DNA from: Beijerinckiaceae bacterium
GTDB taxonomy: Bacteria > Pseudomonadota > Alphaproteobacteria > Rhizobiales > Beijerinckiaceae
NCBI GenBank assembly: GCA_004564215.1
Contig: CP024846.1
Coordinates: forward strand, 2,803,501 to 2,867,500
DNA length: 64,000 nucleotides
Direction of reading: 5' to 3'
Shown: positions 1 to 8,668 of the stretch, in pieces
Layout of the letters: the number at the start of each line of letters is the position of its first letter
How positions within the stretch are numbered: the first letter of the stretch is position 1
Translations under genes and position numbers: made by a program
The notes under the pieces: generated by a model
What the model was told of the DNA's origin: nothing
The model's input: the letters and a program-made list of their open reading frames with translations, nothing else
Database searches by the model: none

Positions 1-96
1 GGGGGCGCCTCTGTCTGAGCTACCCGACTGCGCTTGAACGGCGAAGGTTCCAGCGGCGGTCGCGAGCAGCGAGCTCAAGAGCAATGCCTTAATCAT
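1..96 (-). CDS. Exported protein, N-terminal fragment (cut by window edge)
   Basis: Reading the minus strand from the ATG at 94-96 gives 32 codons that run off the window. The peptide starts MIKALLLSSLLATAAGTF and then AVQA|QSGSS, a typical Sec signal peptide with a lysine n-region, a leucine-rich core and an A-x-A cleavage site near residue 22. A GGGGGA ribosome site lies a few bases upstream on the minus strand. It is divergent from the gene at 246. The mature part is too short to assign a function; only export to the periplasm or beyond can be inferred. Confidence 0.6.
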   Translation of the reverse strand, partial: MIKALLLSSLLATAAGTFAVQAQSGSSDRGAP

Positions 97-245
97 AGCC
101 TGTCCCCCAAGGGTCAAAATAATGTTTTGACGGTATCGAAGTCGTCCGACGGATTTCGTCTTAAGTGCCGGCATTCTTTAATACAACTTTAATCGAATTC
201 GCTCAGAGCTGTTAAGGAGCTTTAACCATCTCTGGAGGCGCCCGC

Positions 246-1199
246 ATGGATGACACTCCGGACGACGCCCTGCCCGAACCTGGGCATTCGGGCGAGTCCC
301 ATGGGAACGTCCCCACTCCAAGAGGAGTGGTGCCGCCGCCGCGAAGCGGGCAGGGCTGGGAAAAACGCGGGTCTTCCGTCCTTGTGCCCTTCATCGATCG
401 AGGCGACGCGGGTCCGAGGCGACAGATGGGGTCGCGGCTCGACCAGTTCTTCGCTTACAGCTCGCATGCGGCTTTGGCCGCTTTGCTGTTCGGTCTTGCC
501 TGGATGGCCGGGTCACATTTTTCTGGCGATCATTCGCTGTTTGACACCCAAACCGCACCGCCGGCGCAGACGCAACGCGAAACCGCCGAGCGTGCGGAAA
601 TGCTGCGCGCGACGCAGAAGATGTCCGAGGACATTCGGATCCTCAAATCAAATGTCGAAGTCTTGCGGGCCTCACTCGCCCAGACTCATGCCGCCAACAA
701 AGAAGCCTCGGCGCTCGATGCCCTGAAGGCTCGTATCGATGCCGTGAAGACCGGCACCAATGCTTCGATCGCCGAGCTTTCGAGCAAGGTCGAGCATATG
801 CAACGCGAGCCAGCGGCAAAACTTGCCCAGGTCATCGAGCGGTTGGATCGGATCGAGCGGCAAACCGCGGCCCCGGTTGCCGCGGCTCCCCCAGGAAATG
901 CTCCGATAGCGGCCAAGACCACGGTCGGAAAGCCCGCGCAAACTGCCATCGCACAGACAAAATCCGATGACGGGGCCAGTGAGCCAAAAGGCCCGCAATT
1001 GATCACCGATTGGGTTGTGCGCGATGTCTATGATGGGATTGCCCTCGTGGAGAATTCCCGGGGCGCAATCGAGGTCATGCCGGGCGAAACCATTCCCGGC
1101 GCGGGCACGGTGAAATCGATTCAAAGACGGGGCGGCGGATGGATTGTCATTACGAGCCGCGGTCTCGTCGATACCGCTCGCGACAGTTTTCAGCCCTGA
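246..1199 (+). CDS. Membrane-anchored coiled-coil protein, unknown function
   Basis: A 317-residue protein I do not recognise by name. It has a proline-rich, charged N-terminal tail (1-70), one likely membrane span at about 74-90 (AALAALLFGLAWMAGSHF), then an Ala/Glu/Lys-rich stretch from about 108 to 210 with coiled-coil character, a low-complexity Ala/Pro linker, and a compact C-terminal domain (about 248-313) holding TIPGAGTVKSIQRRG and GGWIVITSRGLV, which looks like a small beta-rich module. The layout suggests a cytoplasmic tail, one span and a periplasmic coiled coil. The start follows a TCTGGAGGCGC ribosome site. The next gene on this strand is separated from it by a tRNA gene on the other strand. 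Confidence 0.7.
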   Translation: MDDTPDDALPEPGHSGESHGNVPTPRGVVPPPRSGQGWEKRGSSVLVPFIDRGDAGPRRQMGSRLDQFFAYSSHAALAALLFGLAWMAGSHFSGDHSLFDTQTAPPAQTQRETAERAEMLRATQKMSEDIRILKSNVEVLRASLAQTHAANKEASALDALKARIDAVKTGTNASIAELSSKVEHMQREPAAKLAQVIERLDRIERQTAAPVAAAPPGNAPIAAKTTVGKPAQTAIAQTKSDDGASEPKGPQLITDWVVRDVYDGIALVENSRGAIEVMPGETIPGAGTVKSIQRRGGGWIVITSRGLVDTARDSFQP

Positions 1200-1278
1200 T
1201 GCCACGGACCGGTCGGGCGGGCGTGCGACCTGGGTCGACCAAAAAGGGTGGTCTTGAGGGGGAGTGCTGACCGAAATC

Positions 1279-1355
1279 TGGTACCGCCACCCCGGCTCGA
1301 ACGGGGGACCTCTAGATCCACAATCTAGCGCTCTAACCAACTGAGCTATGGCGGC
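1279..1355 (-). tRNA. tRNA-His (anticodon GTG)
   Basis: The minus strand folds as a complete 77-nt tRNA with encoded CCA (1279-1281). The acceptor stem GCCGCCA pairs with TGGCGGT, the anticodon stem CTAGA/TCTAG closes the loop TTGTGGA, and the T arm holds GTTCGAG. The anticodon GTG reads histidine. The acceptor ends in a G1-U72 pair with discriminator A73 and shows no encoded pairing partner for an extra G-1. This is the known alphaproteobacterial form of tRNA-His, which lacks the otherwise near-universal G-1:C73. Confidence 0.95.
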
Positions 1356-1520
1356 GTGGTCAATGGCGCCGGACCGTAAGATGATCGCTCCGCGATTGCA
1401 AGGCCCTGGGCCACCTTGCAAGAGCGGGAACGCCAAAAAAGGCCGGGCGCCGCTACGTTGGCGGGTCGCCTGAAAGACGGATAGAATAAGTCATCAAATG
1501 TACGGACCCGGCGCGTCAGC

Positions 1521-2918
1521 ATGCCTAGTTTCGTCAAAGGATTCTTATTTTTTTGCCTTGCCTTTGCCGCCGGGAGCCTCGCGCTCGCGGCTCGCGTTCT
1601 GGATTGGAGCGCCCGCCACCTGCGAAATCTTGTCTTGAAAAAGCGAATCGCCGAACGGCCCGCCGACGTGGTCGCTTCGGTGACTTGGGACGCCCGTCGG
1701 CAGGACGTGGCAACCGGGCGCTGGACGGCGGCGCCCTCAACCGAATTTGAACGCACAAGTCTTGAAGCGGAGCTCCGCCGCCAGAAGAGCGAGGCGCGCG
1801 AGTTGAGCGCTATCCTGGATACGGCGATGGACGGGGTTGCCGTGCTCGATTCGCAAGGGCTCATCCTGAGCTTGAACCGTTCCGGCGAGGCGCTGTTCGG
1901 TTATGATCAGAACGACGTTATTGGCCGGCCCTTCACCCATTTGATCGCACCGGAAAGTCGGGCGCCCGCAAAAGACTATCTCGAAGCCGTGCAATCGAGC
2001 GGCGTGATCAGCCTTTTCAATCAGGGACGCGAGATCATCGGCCTCGCGCGCCAGGGCGGCACGATTCCGATATTCATGACGCTCAGCCGGATCGGCCCAG
2101 GCATCGGCGGCGATCCACGCAAGGAGATCCGCTTTTGCGCGCTCCTGCGGGATTTGACCCATTGGAAGAAAGTCGAGGGCGACCTTGAAGGGGCGCGCAA
2201 GGAAGCCGAGCGGGCGAATGCGCTGAAATCGGATTTTCTGACCCGAGTGAGCCATGAAATCCGGACGCCCCTCAATGCAATCCTTGGCTTTGCCGAAGTG
2301 ATGATGGAGGAACGCTTCGGGCCCATCGGCAATGAGCGTTACAAAGCCTATCTGAAAGACATCCATAATTCGGGCTCGCTGGTGATGAGCCTTGTCAATG
2401 ATCTGCTCGACCTCTCAAAAATCGAGGCGGGCAAGCTCGATCTCGATTTTGCCCCGATCGACGCCAATCGCATTGTCTCGGACTGCGTCTCGATGATGCA
2501 GCCTCAGGCCAGCAGCGAGCGGGTGGCTATCAAGCTCACCTTGTCGCCGGCATTGCCGAATGTTCTGGCCGATGAACGTTCGCTTCGCCAGATCGTGTTG
2601 AACCTTCTCTCGAACGCGGTCAAATTCAACCGGTCCGGCGGCTGCGTCATCGTAACCACCGCGCTCGCTGACGCGGGCAATGCCGTGATCCGTATTCGCG
2701 ATACCGGGATCGGCATGTCCGAAGCCGAGCTCGACGTGGCATTCGAACCCTTCCGCCAGCTTCCGACATCGCGGTCGTCCGCCGGCACCGGCCTCGGTCT
2801 CCCGCTGACCAAAGCCTTGGTGGAAGCCAACCACGCCTGCTTCTCGATCAAAAGCAAGAAGAATGAAGGAACCGTGGTCGAGGTCGCTTTCCCTCCCGCG
2901 CGGGTCTTGGCTGAGTAG
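1521..2918 (+). CDS. PAS-domain sensor histidine kinase
   Basis: A 465-residue two-component kinase. One N-terminal membrane span (about 5-26) is followed by a linker, a PAS sensor domain (about 95-215, with FGYDQNDVIGRPF), the dimerisation and phosphoacceptor box SHEIRTPLNAI (His245), and a HATPase domain with N-box NLLSNAVKF (361-369), G1 DTGIGM (394-399) and G2 GTGLGL (422-427). It therefore has the residues needed for autophosphorylation. There is no receiver domain and no response regulator beside it. The architecture resembles alphaproteobacterial cell-cycle kinases of the PleC/DivJ type, and it lies just upstream of the division cluster, but a cell-cycle role is only a guess. Confidence 0.88.
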   Translation: MPSFVKGFLFFCLAFAAGSLALAARVLDWSARHLRNLVLKKRIAERPADVVASVTWDARRQDVATGRWTAAPSTEFERTSLEAELRRQKSEARELSAILDTAMDGVAVLDSQGLILSLNRSGEALFGYDQNDVIGRPFTHLIAPESRAPAKDYLEAVQSSGVISLFNQGREIIGLARQGGTIPIFMTLSRIGPGIGGDPRKEIRFCALLRDLTHWKKVEGDLEGARKEAERANALKSDFLTRVSHEIRTPLNAILGFAEVMMEERFGPIGNERYKAYLKDIHNSGSLVMSLVNDLLDLSKIEAGKLDLDFAPIDANRIVSDCVSMMQPQASSERVAIKLTLSPALPNVLADERSLRQIVLNLLSNAVKFNRSGGCVIVTTALADAGNAVIRIRDTGIGMSEAELDVAFEPFRQLPTSRSSAGTGLGLPLTKALVEANHACFSIKSKKNEGTVVEVAFPPARVLAE

Positions 2919-2995
2919 CGGTCTTTTGAAATAGGGAACACTGAGGCGGGTTCGCCGTTCCTCCAGCTGACAAGCACGTCCAGTTGGAGACAAGC

Positions 2996-3184
2996 ATGGC
3001 CGACACCAAACAGCCCACGTCCAAAGAAAAAGCCGAAAAAAAGAAAGAAGAAGCTCGTGAAGAGCAGGAGGAACTGCTGAATAGTGAACTTGAGGATTCT
3101 TTTCCCGCCAGCGATCCCCCTTCGATGACGCAGCCGACCACCGAAATGGGCGGCCCGGACCGTAAGCGCCACAAAGACAAGTAG
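2996..3184 (+). CDS. Small conserved protein with SFPASDPPS motif
   Basis: A 62-residue hydrophilic protein. The N-terminal two thirds are a run of Lys and Glu likely to form a single charged helix; the C-terminal part carries DSFPASDPPSMT, a short motif I recognise from small uncharacterised proteins of Rhizobiales and relatives. The ATG at 2996 was preferred over one 12 bases upstream because TTGGAGA ends 6 bases before it. No signal peptide or membrane span. Function unknown; it lies between the kinase and the mraZ promoter. Confidence 0.7.
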   Translation: MADTKQPTSKEKAEKKKEEAREEQEELLNSELEDSFPASDPPSMTQPTTEMGGPDRKRHKDK

Positions 3185-3315
3185 CGCACTCTTCAAAATC
3201 CGGAGCGCGGACCTTCCGGATCGCCTTGATCCGAAAGGACGCGCCTCCTTCCTCCTCCCATCGCCGCCATCTGCGAATTTCCCATCAAAGATCGGGAAAT
3301 AGCTAGGCGATTCCA

Positions 3316-3344
3316 TTGACGCCCAAATTTTCCCATGTTATCCC
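3316..3344 (+). promoter_or_regulatory. Candidate promoter of the division/cell wall cluster
   Basis: TTGACG (3316-3321) and TATCCC (3339-3344) are 17 bases apart, in the position expected for a sigma-70 type promoter about 100 bases before the mraZ start. The -10 match is weak. The whole element is overlaid by the MraZ repeats, which suits autorepression. Confidence 0.45.
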
Positions 3345-3355
3345 AAATTTTCCCT
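3322..3355. promoter_or_regulatory. MraZ operator: 10-bp-spaced TGGG repeats
   Basis: CCCA occurs at 3322, 3332 and 3342 and CCCT at 3352, exactly 10 bases apart; on the minus strand these are TGGG, TGGG, TGGG and AGGG. MraZ of enterobacteria binds TGGGN repeats separated by 5 bases, which is this spacing. The array sits about 85-120 bases upstream of mraZ and overlaps its candidate promoter, so MraZ probably represses its own cluster here. Confidence 0.8.
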
Positions 3356-3440
3356 GGCCGTGTTCAAGACGCGGCTACGTGGCGCTTCAGGCGCATAGCT
3401 GCAGCGTCGCGGGGAGGGGATCGCGCAGGCGGGGTTTGGA

Positions 3441-3935
3441 GTGGAGGGATTTCTCTCAAATGCCAAAAGCCGGCTCGATGCCAAAGGCCGGGTTTCCATC
3501 CCCGCCGCGTTCCGGGCGGTGCTGGCACGCGACGGTTTTGACGGTCTTTATGTCCATCCCTCGCTTGATGAGGAGGCAGTCGACTGCGGGGGAAACGCCC
3601 TGCTGGCCGAAATTCACGATCTTCTTGGCAGGCTCTCTCCCTATTCGGAAGAGCGCGACATGTTTTCTACGGTTCTCCTCGGCACGAGCGAGATCTTGAA
3701 AATCGATTCGGAGGGAAGGGTGGTCCTGAGCGAAAGCATCAAGGCTCATGCGGGCATCTCCACCGAGGTCACGTTCGTCGGGCAGGGCAATAAATTTCAG
3801 ATCTGGGAACCGGGACGTTTTCTCGCGCATCTGGCGGAGGCCAAAAGCCGGCTGCACGATTTTAGAAAACAGCTCAGTGCCAGACACGTGGCGCCGGAGG
3901 TTCCGCCGCCGCGATCACATGGAGCACGGGAATGA
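3441..3935 (+). CDS. mraZ: Transcriptional regulator MraZ
   Basis: A 164-residue DNA-binding protein and first gene of the division and cell wall cluster. It has two SpoVT/AbrB-like halves, each with the signature D-x-x-x-R: DAKGR (13-17, followed by VSIPAAFR) and DSEGR (89-93, followed by VVLSESIK). It assembles into rings and binds spaced TGGG repeats; a matching array is at 3322-3355. The start used is GTG at 3441, which gives the family N-terminus (FLSNAKSRLDAKGR). It runs about 20 residues past the usual family length with a Pro/Arg-rich tail, and overlaps the next gene by 4 bases (ATGA). Confidence 0.96.
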   Translation: MEGFLSNAKSRLDAKGRVSIPAAFRAVLARDGFDGLYVHPSLDEEAVDCGGNALLAEIHDLLGRLSPYSEERDMFSTVLLGTSEILKIDSEGRVVLSESIKAHAGISTEVTFVGQGNKFQIWEPGRFLAHLAEAKSRLHDFRKQLSARHVAPEVPPPRSHGARE

Positions 3936-4972
3936 CATCGGGTCGCGGCGATGAGGATTTTCTCGCCGCTGGCGGACCGGCCCGGCACGTTCCCGTGCTT
4001 CGTGACGAAGTCATGGCCGCGCTCGCTCCGTGCGAGGGCGGCCTCTTTCTCGATGCGACTTTTGGCGCGGGCGGCTACTCCCGCGCTCTACTGACCAATG
4101 CGGCAAAGCGGGTCCTGGCGCTCGATCGGGACCCCAACGCGGTGGCCGGCGGAGCCGAGCTTGTCCGGCAAGCGGAGGGACGCCTGGAGCTCGTCAACGA
4201 ACGGTTCGGGAAGCTCGATGTGGTGGCACGGGAGCGGGGGCTTTCGGAGTTTGACGGTGTCGTGCTCGATATCGGCGTGTCGTCCATGCAGGTCGATGAT
4301 CTGCAGCGTGGGTTTTCTTTCCGTGGCGATGGGCCGCTCGACATGCGCATGGATTGCACCGGGATAAGCGCCGCCGATCTCGTCAACACGGCGGAAGAAA
4401 AGACCCTGGCCAATATTCTGTTTTATTTTGGCGAGGAGCGCGCGTCCCGCCGCATCGCCCATGCCATTGTGACCGACCGCGCCAAGGCGCCTTTCACCTC
4501 GACCGCCACGCTGGCTTCGATGATCGCGCGCGTTGCCCCGGGAAAGCCGGGAGAAATGCACCCGGCCACTCGCGCGTTCCAAGCGCTCCGCATTGCGGTC
4601 AACGACGAACTCGGCGAATTGGTGCGGGCGCTCGTCGCCGCCGAAGCGATCTTGAAGCAGGGCGGGCGGCTCGTGGTGGTCACGTTCCATTCGCTCGAAG
4701 ACCGCATCGTGAAGCAGTTTTTTGGCGCACGGTCGGGGCGCGGCCAAACGCGATCCCGACGCTTGCCGCACGAAGCTGCGCCGCCCGAGCCCACCTTCGA
4801 CGTGCCAGGCAAGCAACCGGTCACGCCTTCGGCGCGAGAAATCAGCGCCAATCCGCGCGCCCGTTCGGCCAAGCTTCGCCATGGAGTTCGCACCGGTGCC
4901 GGCGCGCGCGGACTCGACGAAGGCCTGATGGCTCTGGCCAGAATTCCTCAAACCAATCCGGGAGGCGGCTGA
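3932..4972 (+). CDS. rsmH: 16S rRNA m4C1402 methyltransferase RsmH (MraW)
   Basis: A 346-residue SAM-dependent enzyme that N4-methylates C1402 in the ribosomal P site. Visible features are the SAM-binding loop FLDATFGAGGYSRALL near residue 33, the family block GVSSMQVDDLQRGFSF, FNDE-type segment IAVNDELGELVRAL and the catalytic-domain motif VVTFHSLEDRIVKQFF. Length is normal for the family, with an Arg/Ser-rich C-terminal tail. It starts inside the mraZ stop (ATGA) and ends one base before ftsL, so the three are co-transcribed and probably translationally coupled. Confidence 0.96.
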   Translation: MTSGRGDEDFLAAGGPARHVPVLRDEVMAALAPCEGGLFLDATFGAGGYSRALLTNAAKRVLALDRDPNAVAGGAELVRQAEGRLELVNERFGKLDVVARERGLSEFDGVVLDIGVSSMQVDDLQRGFSFRGDGPLDMRMDCTGISAADLVNTAEEKTLANILFYFGEERASRRIAHAIVTDRAKAPFTSTATLASMIARVAPGKPGEMHPATRAFQALRIAVNDELGELVRALVAAEAILKQGGRLVVVTFHSLEDRIVKQFFGARSGRGQTRSRRLPHEAAPPEPTFDVPGKQPVTPSAREISANPRARSAKLRHGVRTGAGARGLDEGLMALARIPQTNPGGG

Positions 4973-4973
4973 C

Positions 4974-5366
4974 GTGGTGAGGTTATTGAACTTTTTTGCG
5001 ATCGCGGCGCTCATCGGTTCGGCGATCTATGCCTATACGATCAAATATGAGACGATCTTTCATGCCGAGACGATCTTGAAGCTGAAGCATGAGATCAAGG
5101 CGGAGCATGACAAGATTGGCACGTTGCGCGCCGAATGGGCGCATTTGACCCGGCCCGAGCGCGTCCAGGCGCTGGCCGATAAATTCCTTGATCTGCAACC
5201 CGTCGCGCTGAACCAGATCGTGAGCGCGGATGCCTTGCCCGGCAAGGCTCCGAGGATCGACGCCATTGGCCGCAAGCTCGAGGCGCTCGGATTGGCGGAA
5301 CCGACCAACACGCCGGTGGATATCAATGCCGCCGGGGCCGGCGCGTCTTCTACACCGGCGAGATGA
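4974..5366 (+). CDS. ftsL: Cell division protein FtsL
   Basis: A 130-residue bitopic membrane protein: a short cytoplasmic N-terminus, one membrane span (about 5-22, LLNFFAIAALIGSAIYAYTI) and a periplasmic helix with coiled-coil spacing (about 25-80, ILKLKHEIKAEHDKIGTLRAEW) containing the WAHLTRPERVQALADK segment typical of alphaproteobacterial FtsL. With FtsB and FtsQ it forms the trimer that activates FtsWI. Start is GTG at 4974, with GGGAGGCGG just upstream in the rsmH end; a second GTG at 4977 is possible. Confidence 0.9.
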   Translation: MVRLLNFFAIAALIGSAIYAYTIKYETIFHAETILKLKHEIKAEHDKIGTLRAEWAHLTRPERVQALADKFLDLQPVALNQIVSADALPGKAPRIDAIGRKLEALGLAEPTNTPVDINAAGAGASSTPAR

Positions 5367-5399
5367 AGAACGCGCAAACGAGAGGACGCACGCAAGAAG

Positions 5400-7211
5400 A
5401 TGAGCGACGGCTTCGACCCTCGGTTTCAAGATACGGCAAAAAGCGGCGCGCGGTTGGCGCCGCTTCGCGGCCTTTTGCATTGGCTTGCGCGTCTCATCTC
5501 GAGTCTTTTTTCGACGCGGCTCGATAAAAGCGCCAAGCGCATAAAACTCGTGGCGGGCATATTTCTGATCGTTTTCGTAATTATCGCCGCGAAGCTGATC
5601 CAATTCGGAATGCGTCCGGAACCTCCCCCCACCGTCAAGCGCGCCGCTGCCGACGCTGTCGCCGTGGCCCGCCCGGATATCCTCGACCGCAACGGCGAAG
5701 TCCTGGCAACCGACATCAAAGTCATGTCGGTCTTTGCCGAACCGCGCCGCATCATCGACAAAGACGAAGCAGTTGAATTGCTCACGGCCGTCCTTCCCGA
5801 TGTCGATGCGCGCGAGCTGCGGGAGCGTCTCGGTTCCCGCAAGGGTTTCGTTTGGGTCAAGCGCGCCATTACTCCCAAACAGCAGCTGGAAGTCTATCGG
5901 CTCGGTCTGCCTGGCGTCGGCTTCCTGCCGGAAAACAAGCGCGTCTATCCCAACGGCCCGCTTGCCGCGCATGTTCTGGGATTTGCCAACCTCGACGGTG
6001 TCGGCATCTCCGGCCTCGAAAAATATGTCGATGGCCAGGGGCTTGCCGATCTGCACGGTGCGGGTTTCAGCCTGACGCCGGACAATTTGACCCCCATCAC
6101 GACTTCGCTCGATCTCAAGGCGACCTATGCCGTTCGCGAGGAACTCGCCAAGGGCATCGCCAAGTTCAAGGCGAAAGCCGGCGCCGCCGCCATTCTCGAT
6201 GTGAATACCGGGGAAGTCGTCGCGATGGCGTCCTTGCCGGATTACGACCCCAACACGCCGGCGGATGCGCTCGACCCGAACCACATTAACCGACTGTCGG
6301 TCGGCGTCTATGAAATGGGCTCAACCTTCAAGGCGATTTCGGTTGCCATGGCGCTTGAACTGGGCAAAGTGAATTTACGATCGCGCATCGACGCGCGCGA
6401 TAATTTGCGCTACGGCCGTTTCACGATCCATGATTTTCACGCCACCCATCGTGTGCTAACTGTCCCCGAAGTTTTCACCTATTCGTCCAATATCGGCGCC
6501 GCCCGCATGGCTCTGATGGTCGGAGTCGAGGGGCACAAGAATTTCTTGGGTAAAATGGGGCAGCTCAGCCGTCTGCGAACCGAGCTGCCCGAGTCGGCTG
6601 AGCCGCTTGTTCCGAGAAACTGGGGCGAGCTTAATACGATGACAATTGCGTTCGGGCAGGGCCTTAATGTTGCTCCCTTGCAGGCGATGATGGCGGTCGG
6701 CGCCCTCGCCAACGGCGGATTGCTGATTACCCCGACCTTCTTGAAGCGCAACGAGGAGGATGCCAAAAAGAACGCTCCACGGGTCGTTAAACCCGAAGTT
6801 TCGGAGTCGATGCGGTATTTGATGCGGCTCAATGCGGAAATCGGTTCGGCGAAAATGGCCGACGTCAAAGGCTACTTCATCGGCGGCAAAACCGGTACGG
6901 CCGACAAGATTGTTCATGGCCACTATTCAAACGACAGGGTGTTAACGACATTCATGGCGATCCTTCCGGCCGATAAGCCAAAATATCTTTATTTGACTTT
7001 GATGGACGAGCCGCAGGGGCTGCCGGAAACTGCGGGCTATCGCACCGCAGCCTGGAATTCGGGGCAGGTGACGGGCCGGATCATCGAGCGGACGGGGCCG
7101 CTGCTTGGCATCGCGCCGCGCACCGAACCGCCGACGCAACCTTTTCCGCTCCTGGCGAAGCTTGGCTATGCCATCGCCAATCAACCGGCCAGCGGCACGG
7201 GCGGGCATTGA
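5400..7211 (+). CDS. ftsI: Septal peptidoglycan transpeptidase FtsI (PBP3)
   Basis: A 603-residue class B penicillin-binding protein that cross-links septal peptidoglycan. One span lies at about 48-67 after a basic cytoplasmic tail. The pedestal domain has the ARPDILDRNGEVLAT block. The penicillin-binding domain has all three active-site motifs: STFK (Ser308-Lys311), SSN (362-364) and KTGT (497-500). Length is usual for Rhizobiales. It works with FtsW, encoded 5 kb downstream, and is anchored to the divisome by the FtsQLB complex. The stop overlaps the murE start region. Confidence 0.96.
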   Translation: MSDGFDPRFQDTAKSGARLAPLRGLLHWLARLISSLFSTRLDKSAKRIKLVAGIFLIVFVIIAAKLIQFGMRPEPPPTVKRAAADAVAVARPDILDRNGEVLATDIKVMSVFAEPRRIIDKDEAVELLTAVLPDVDARELRERLGSRKGFVWVKRAITPKQQLEVYRLGLPGVGFLPENKRVYPNGPLAAHVLGFANLDGVGISGLEKYVDGQGLADLHGAGFSLTPDNLTPITTSLDLKATYAVREELAKGIAKFKAKAGAAAILDVNTGEVVAMASLPDYDPNTPADALDPNHINRLSVGVYEMGSTFKAISVAMALELGKVNLRSRIDARDNLRYGRFTIHDFHATHRVLTVPEVFTYSSNIGAARMALMVGVEGHKNFLGKMGQLSRLRTELPESAEPLVPRNWGELNTMTIAFGQGLNVAPLQAMMAVGALANGGLLITPTFLKRNEEDAKKNAPRVVKPEVSESMRYLMRLNAEIGSAKMADVKGYFIGGKTGTADKIVHGHYSNDRVLTTFMAILPADKPKYLYLTLMDEPQGLPETAGYRTAAWNSGQVTGRIIERTGPLLGIAPRTEPPTQPFPLLAKLGYAIANQPASGTGGH

Positions 7212-8668
7212 TGCGCCTTGCCGACCTTTTTCCGCAGGCAGAAATTCCGGCGGCTTTCGCCGGGCGCGAGGTCAAGGATGTCAGCTCCGACAGCCGCGCC
7301 GTGAAACCGGAGATGGTGTTCTTCGCGGTGCCAGGAACAAAAACCGACGGCCTCGCCTACGCGCCGCAAGCGGTGCAGCGCGGGGCTGTCGCGATCGTTG
7401 CCGAGCGCGAACCGACGAGCCCGTTGGGGACGGCTACCTTCATCAAGGCCGATGACGTCCGCAGCGAATTGGCTCGCGCGGCGGCGCGCATTTATCCACG
7501 CCAGCCGGAGATGATCGTCGCGATCACCGGAACCAGCGGCAAAACATCGGTCGCCGCTTTTGTGCGCCAGATCTGGGCGGCGCTCGGCGCCAATTCTGCC
7601 TCGCTTGGCACGCTTGGCGTCGTGGCCCCGTCAAAATCTATCGCGGGTTCGCTGACGACGCCCGATCCGGTGACCCTGCATAAAATCCTTGATGGACTTG
7701 CGCAAAGTGGCGTCACGCATCTTGCGCTGGAGGCGTCGTCGCATGGCATTGTTCAGCGCCGGCTGGATGGGGTTCGACTGAAGGCTGCGGCCTTTACCAA
7801 TCTCTCGCGCGATCATCTCGATTATCATGCCGATCTCGAAGATTATCTTTGCGCCAAGTTGCAGCTGTTTGATCGGCTGCTTGAGCCCGGCCAAGCCGCC
7901 ATCGTCGATGCCGACAGCGATGTGTCGGAAAGAGTCGTTGCGGCTTGCGAAAAACGCGGTCTTCGCGTCTTTTCGACGGGATATAAAGGCACGGCGCTAA
8001 GGCTCCTTGACGCCGAGCCGGATGATTTTGCGACCAGGCTTCGGATTTCCCATGAAGGCCGAACTTATTCGGTTCGGCTTCCCCTCGCGGGCGCGTTTCA
8101 GGCGTCAAACGCGCTGGTGGCCGCGGGTCTCTGCATCGCGACCGGAAGTCCAGTGGACGCGGTCTTCGCGGCGCTCGAAGGACTCGAAGGCGCACCAGGC
8201 CGTCTCGAACTCGTCGGCAGACGAAAGGGCGCGCCCATTTTTGTCGATTATGCGCATAAGCCCGATGCCCTGGAAAAAACCCTGAAAACGCTGCGGCCCT
8301 TCGTGCCGGGAAAACTCATCGTGGTGTTCGGCTGCGGCGGCGACCGCGATGCCGGCAAAAGGCCCCTCATGGGCGAGATTGCGGCGCGCTTGGCCGATCG
8401 GGTTGTCATCACCGACGACAATCCGCGCTCGGAGGACCCAGTGTCGATCCGCAAGGCGGTGCTTGAAGGGGCGCGCGGTTTTGACAATCTTGAGGAGATC
8501 GGCGACAGGGCGCAGGCGATCTGGCGGGCGATTGCCAGGCTCGACCAAGGTGACGGCCTTCTTATAGCCGGCAAGGGCCATGAAACCGGTCAGACCATTG
8601 GGACGACGACACTCCCCTTCTCCGATGCCGACTGCGTGCGCGCCGCGCTGAAAGAAATCTCTGCATGA
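7211..8668 (+). CDS. murE: UDP-MurNAc-tripeptide ligase MurE (meso-DAP adding)
   Basis: A 485-residue cytoplasmic Mur ligase that adds the third stem-peptide residue. The P-loop is ITGTSGKTSVAAF near residue 105, the central domain has LEASSHGIVQRR, and the C-terminal domain carries DDNPRSEDP. The DNPR motif selects meso-diaminopimelate in Gram-negative enzymes, so the wall is predicted to be of the DAP type. The ATG at 7211 (TGATG overlap with the ftsI stop) is preferred to the in-frame TTG three bases before it. Confidence 0.95.
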   Translation: MRLADLFPQAEIPAAFAGREVKDVSSDSRAVKPEMVFFAVPGTKTDGLAYAPQAVQRGAVAIVAEREPTSPLGTATFIKADDVRSELARAAARIYPRQPEMIVAITGTSGKTSVAAFVRQIWAALGANSASLGTLGVVAPSKSIAGSLTTPDPVTLHKILDGLAQSGVTHLALEASSHGIVQRRLDGVRLKAAAFTNLSRDHLDYHADLEDYLCAKLQLFDRLLEPGQAAIVDADSDVSERVVAACEKRGLRVFSTGYKGTALRLLDAEPDDFATRLRISHEGRTYSVRLPLAGAFQASNALVAAGLCIATGSPVDAVFAALEGLEGAPGRLELVGRRKGAPIFVDYAHKPDALEKTLKTLRPFVPGKLIVVFGCGGDRDAGKRPLMGEIAARLADRVVITDDNPRSEDPVSIRKAVLEGARGFDNLEEIGDRAQAIWRAIARLDQGDGLLIAGKGHETGQTIGTTTLPFSDADCVRAALKEISA

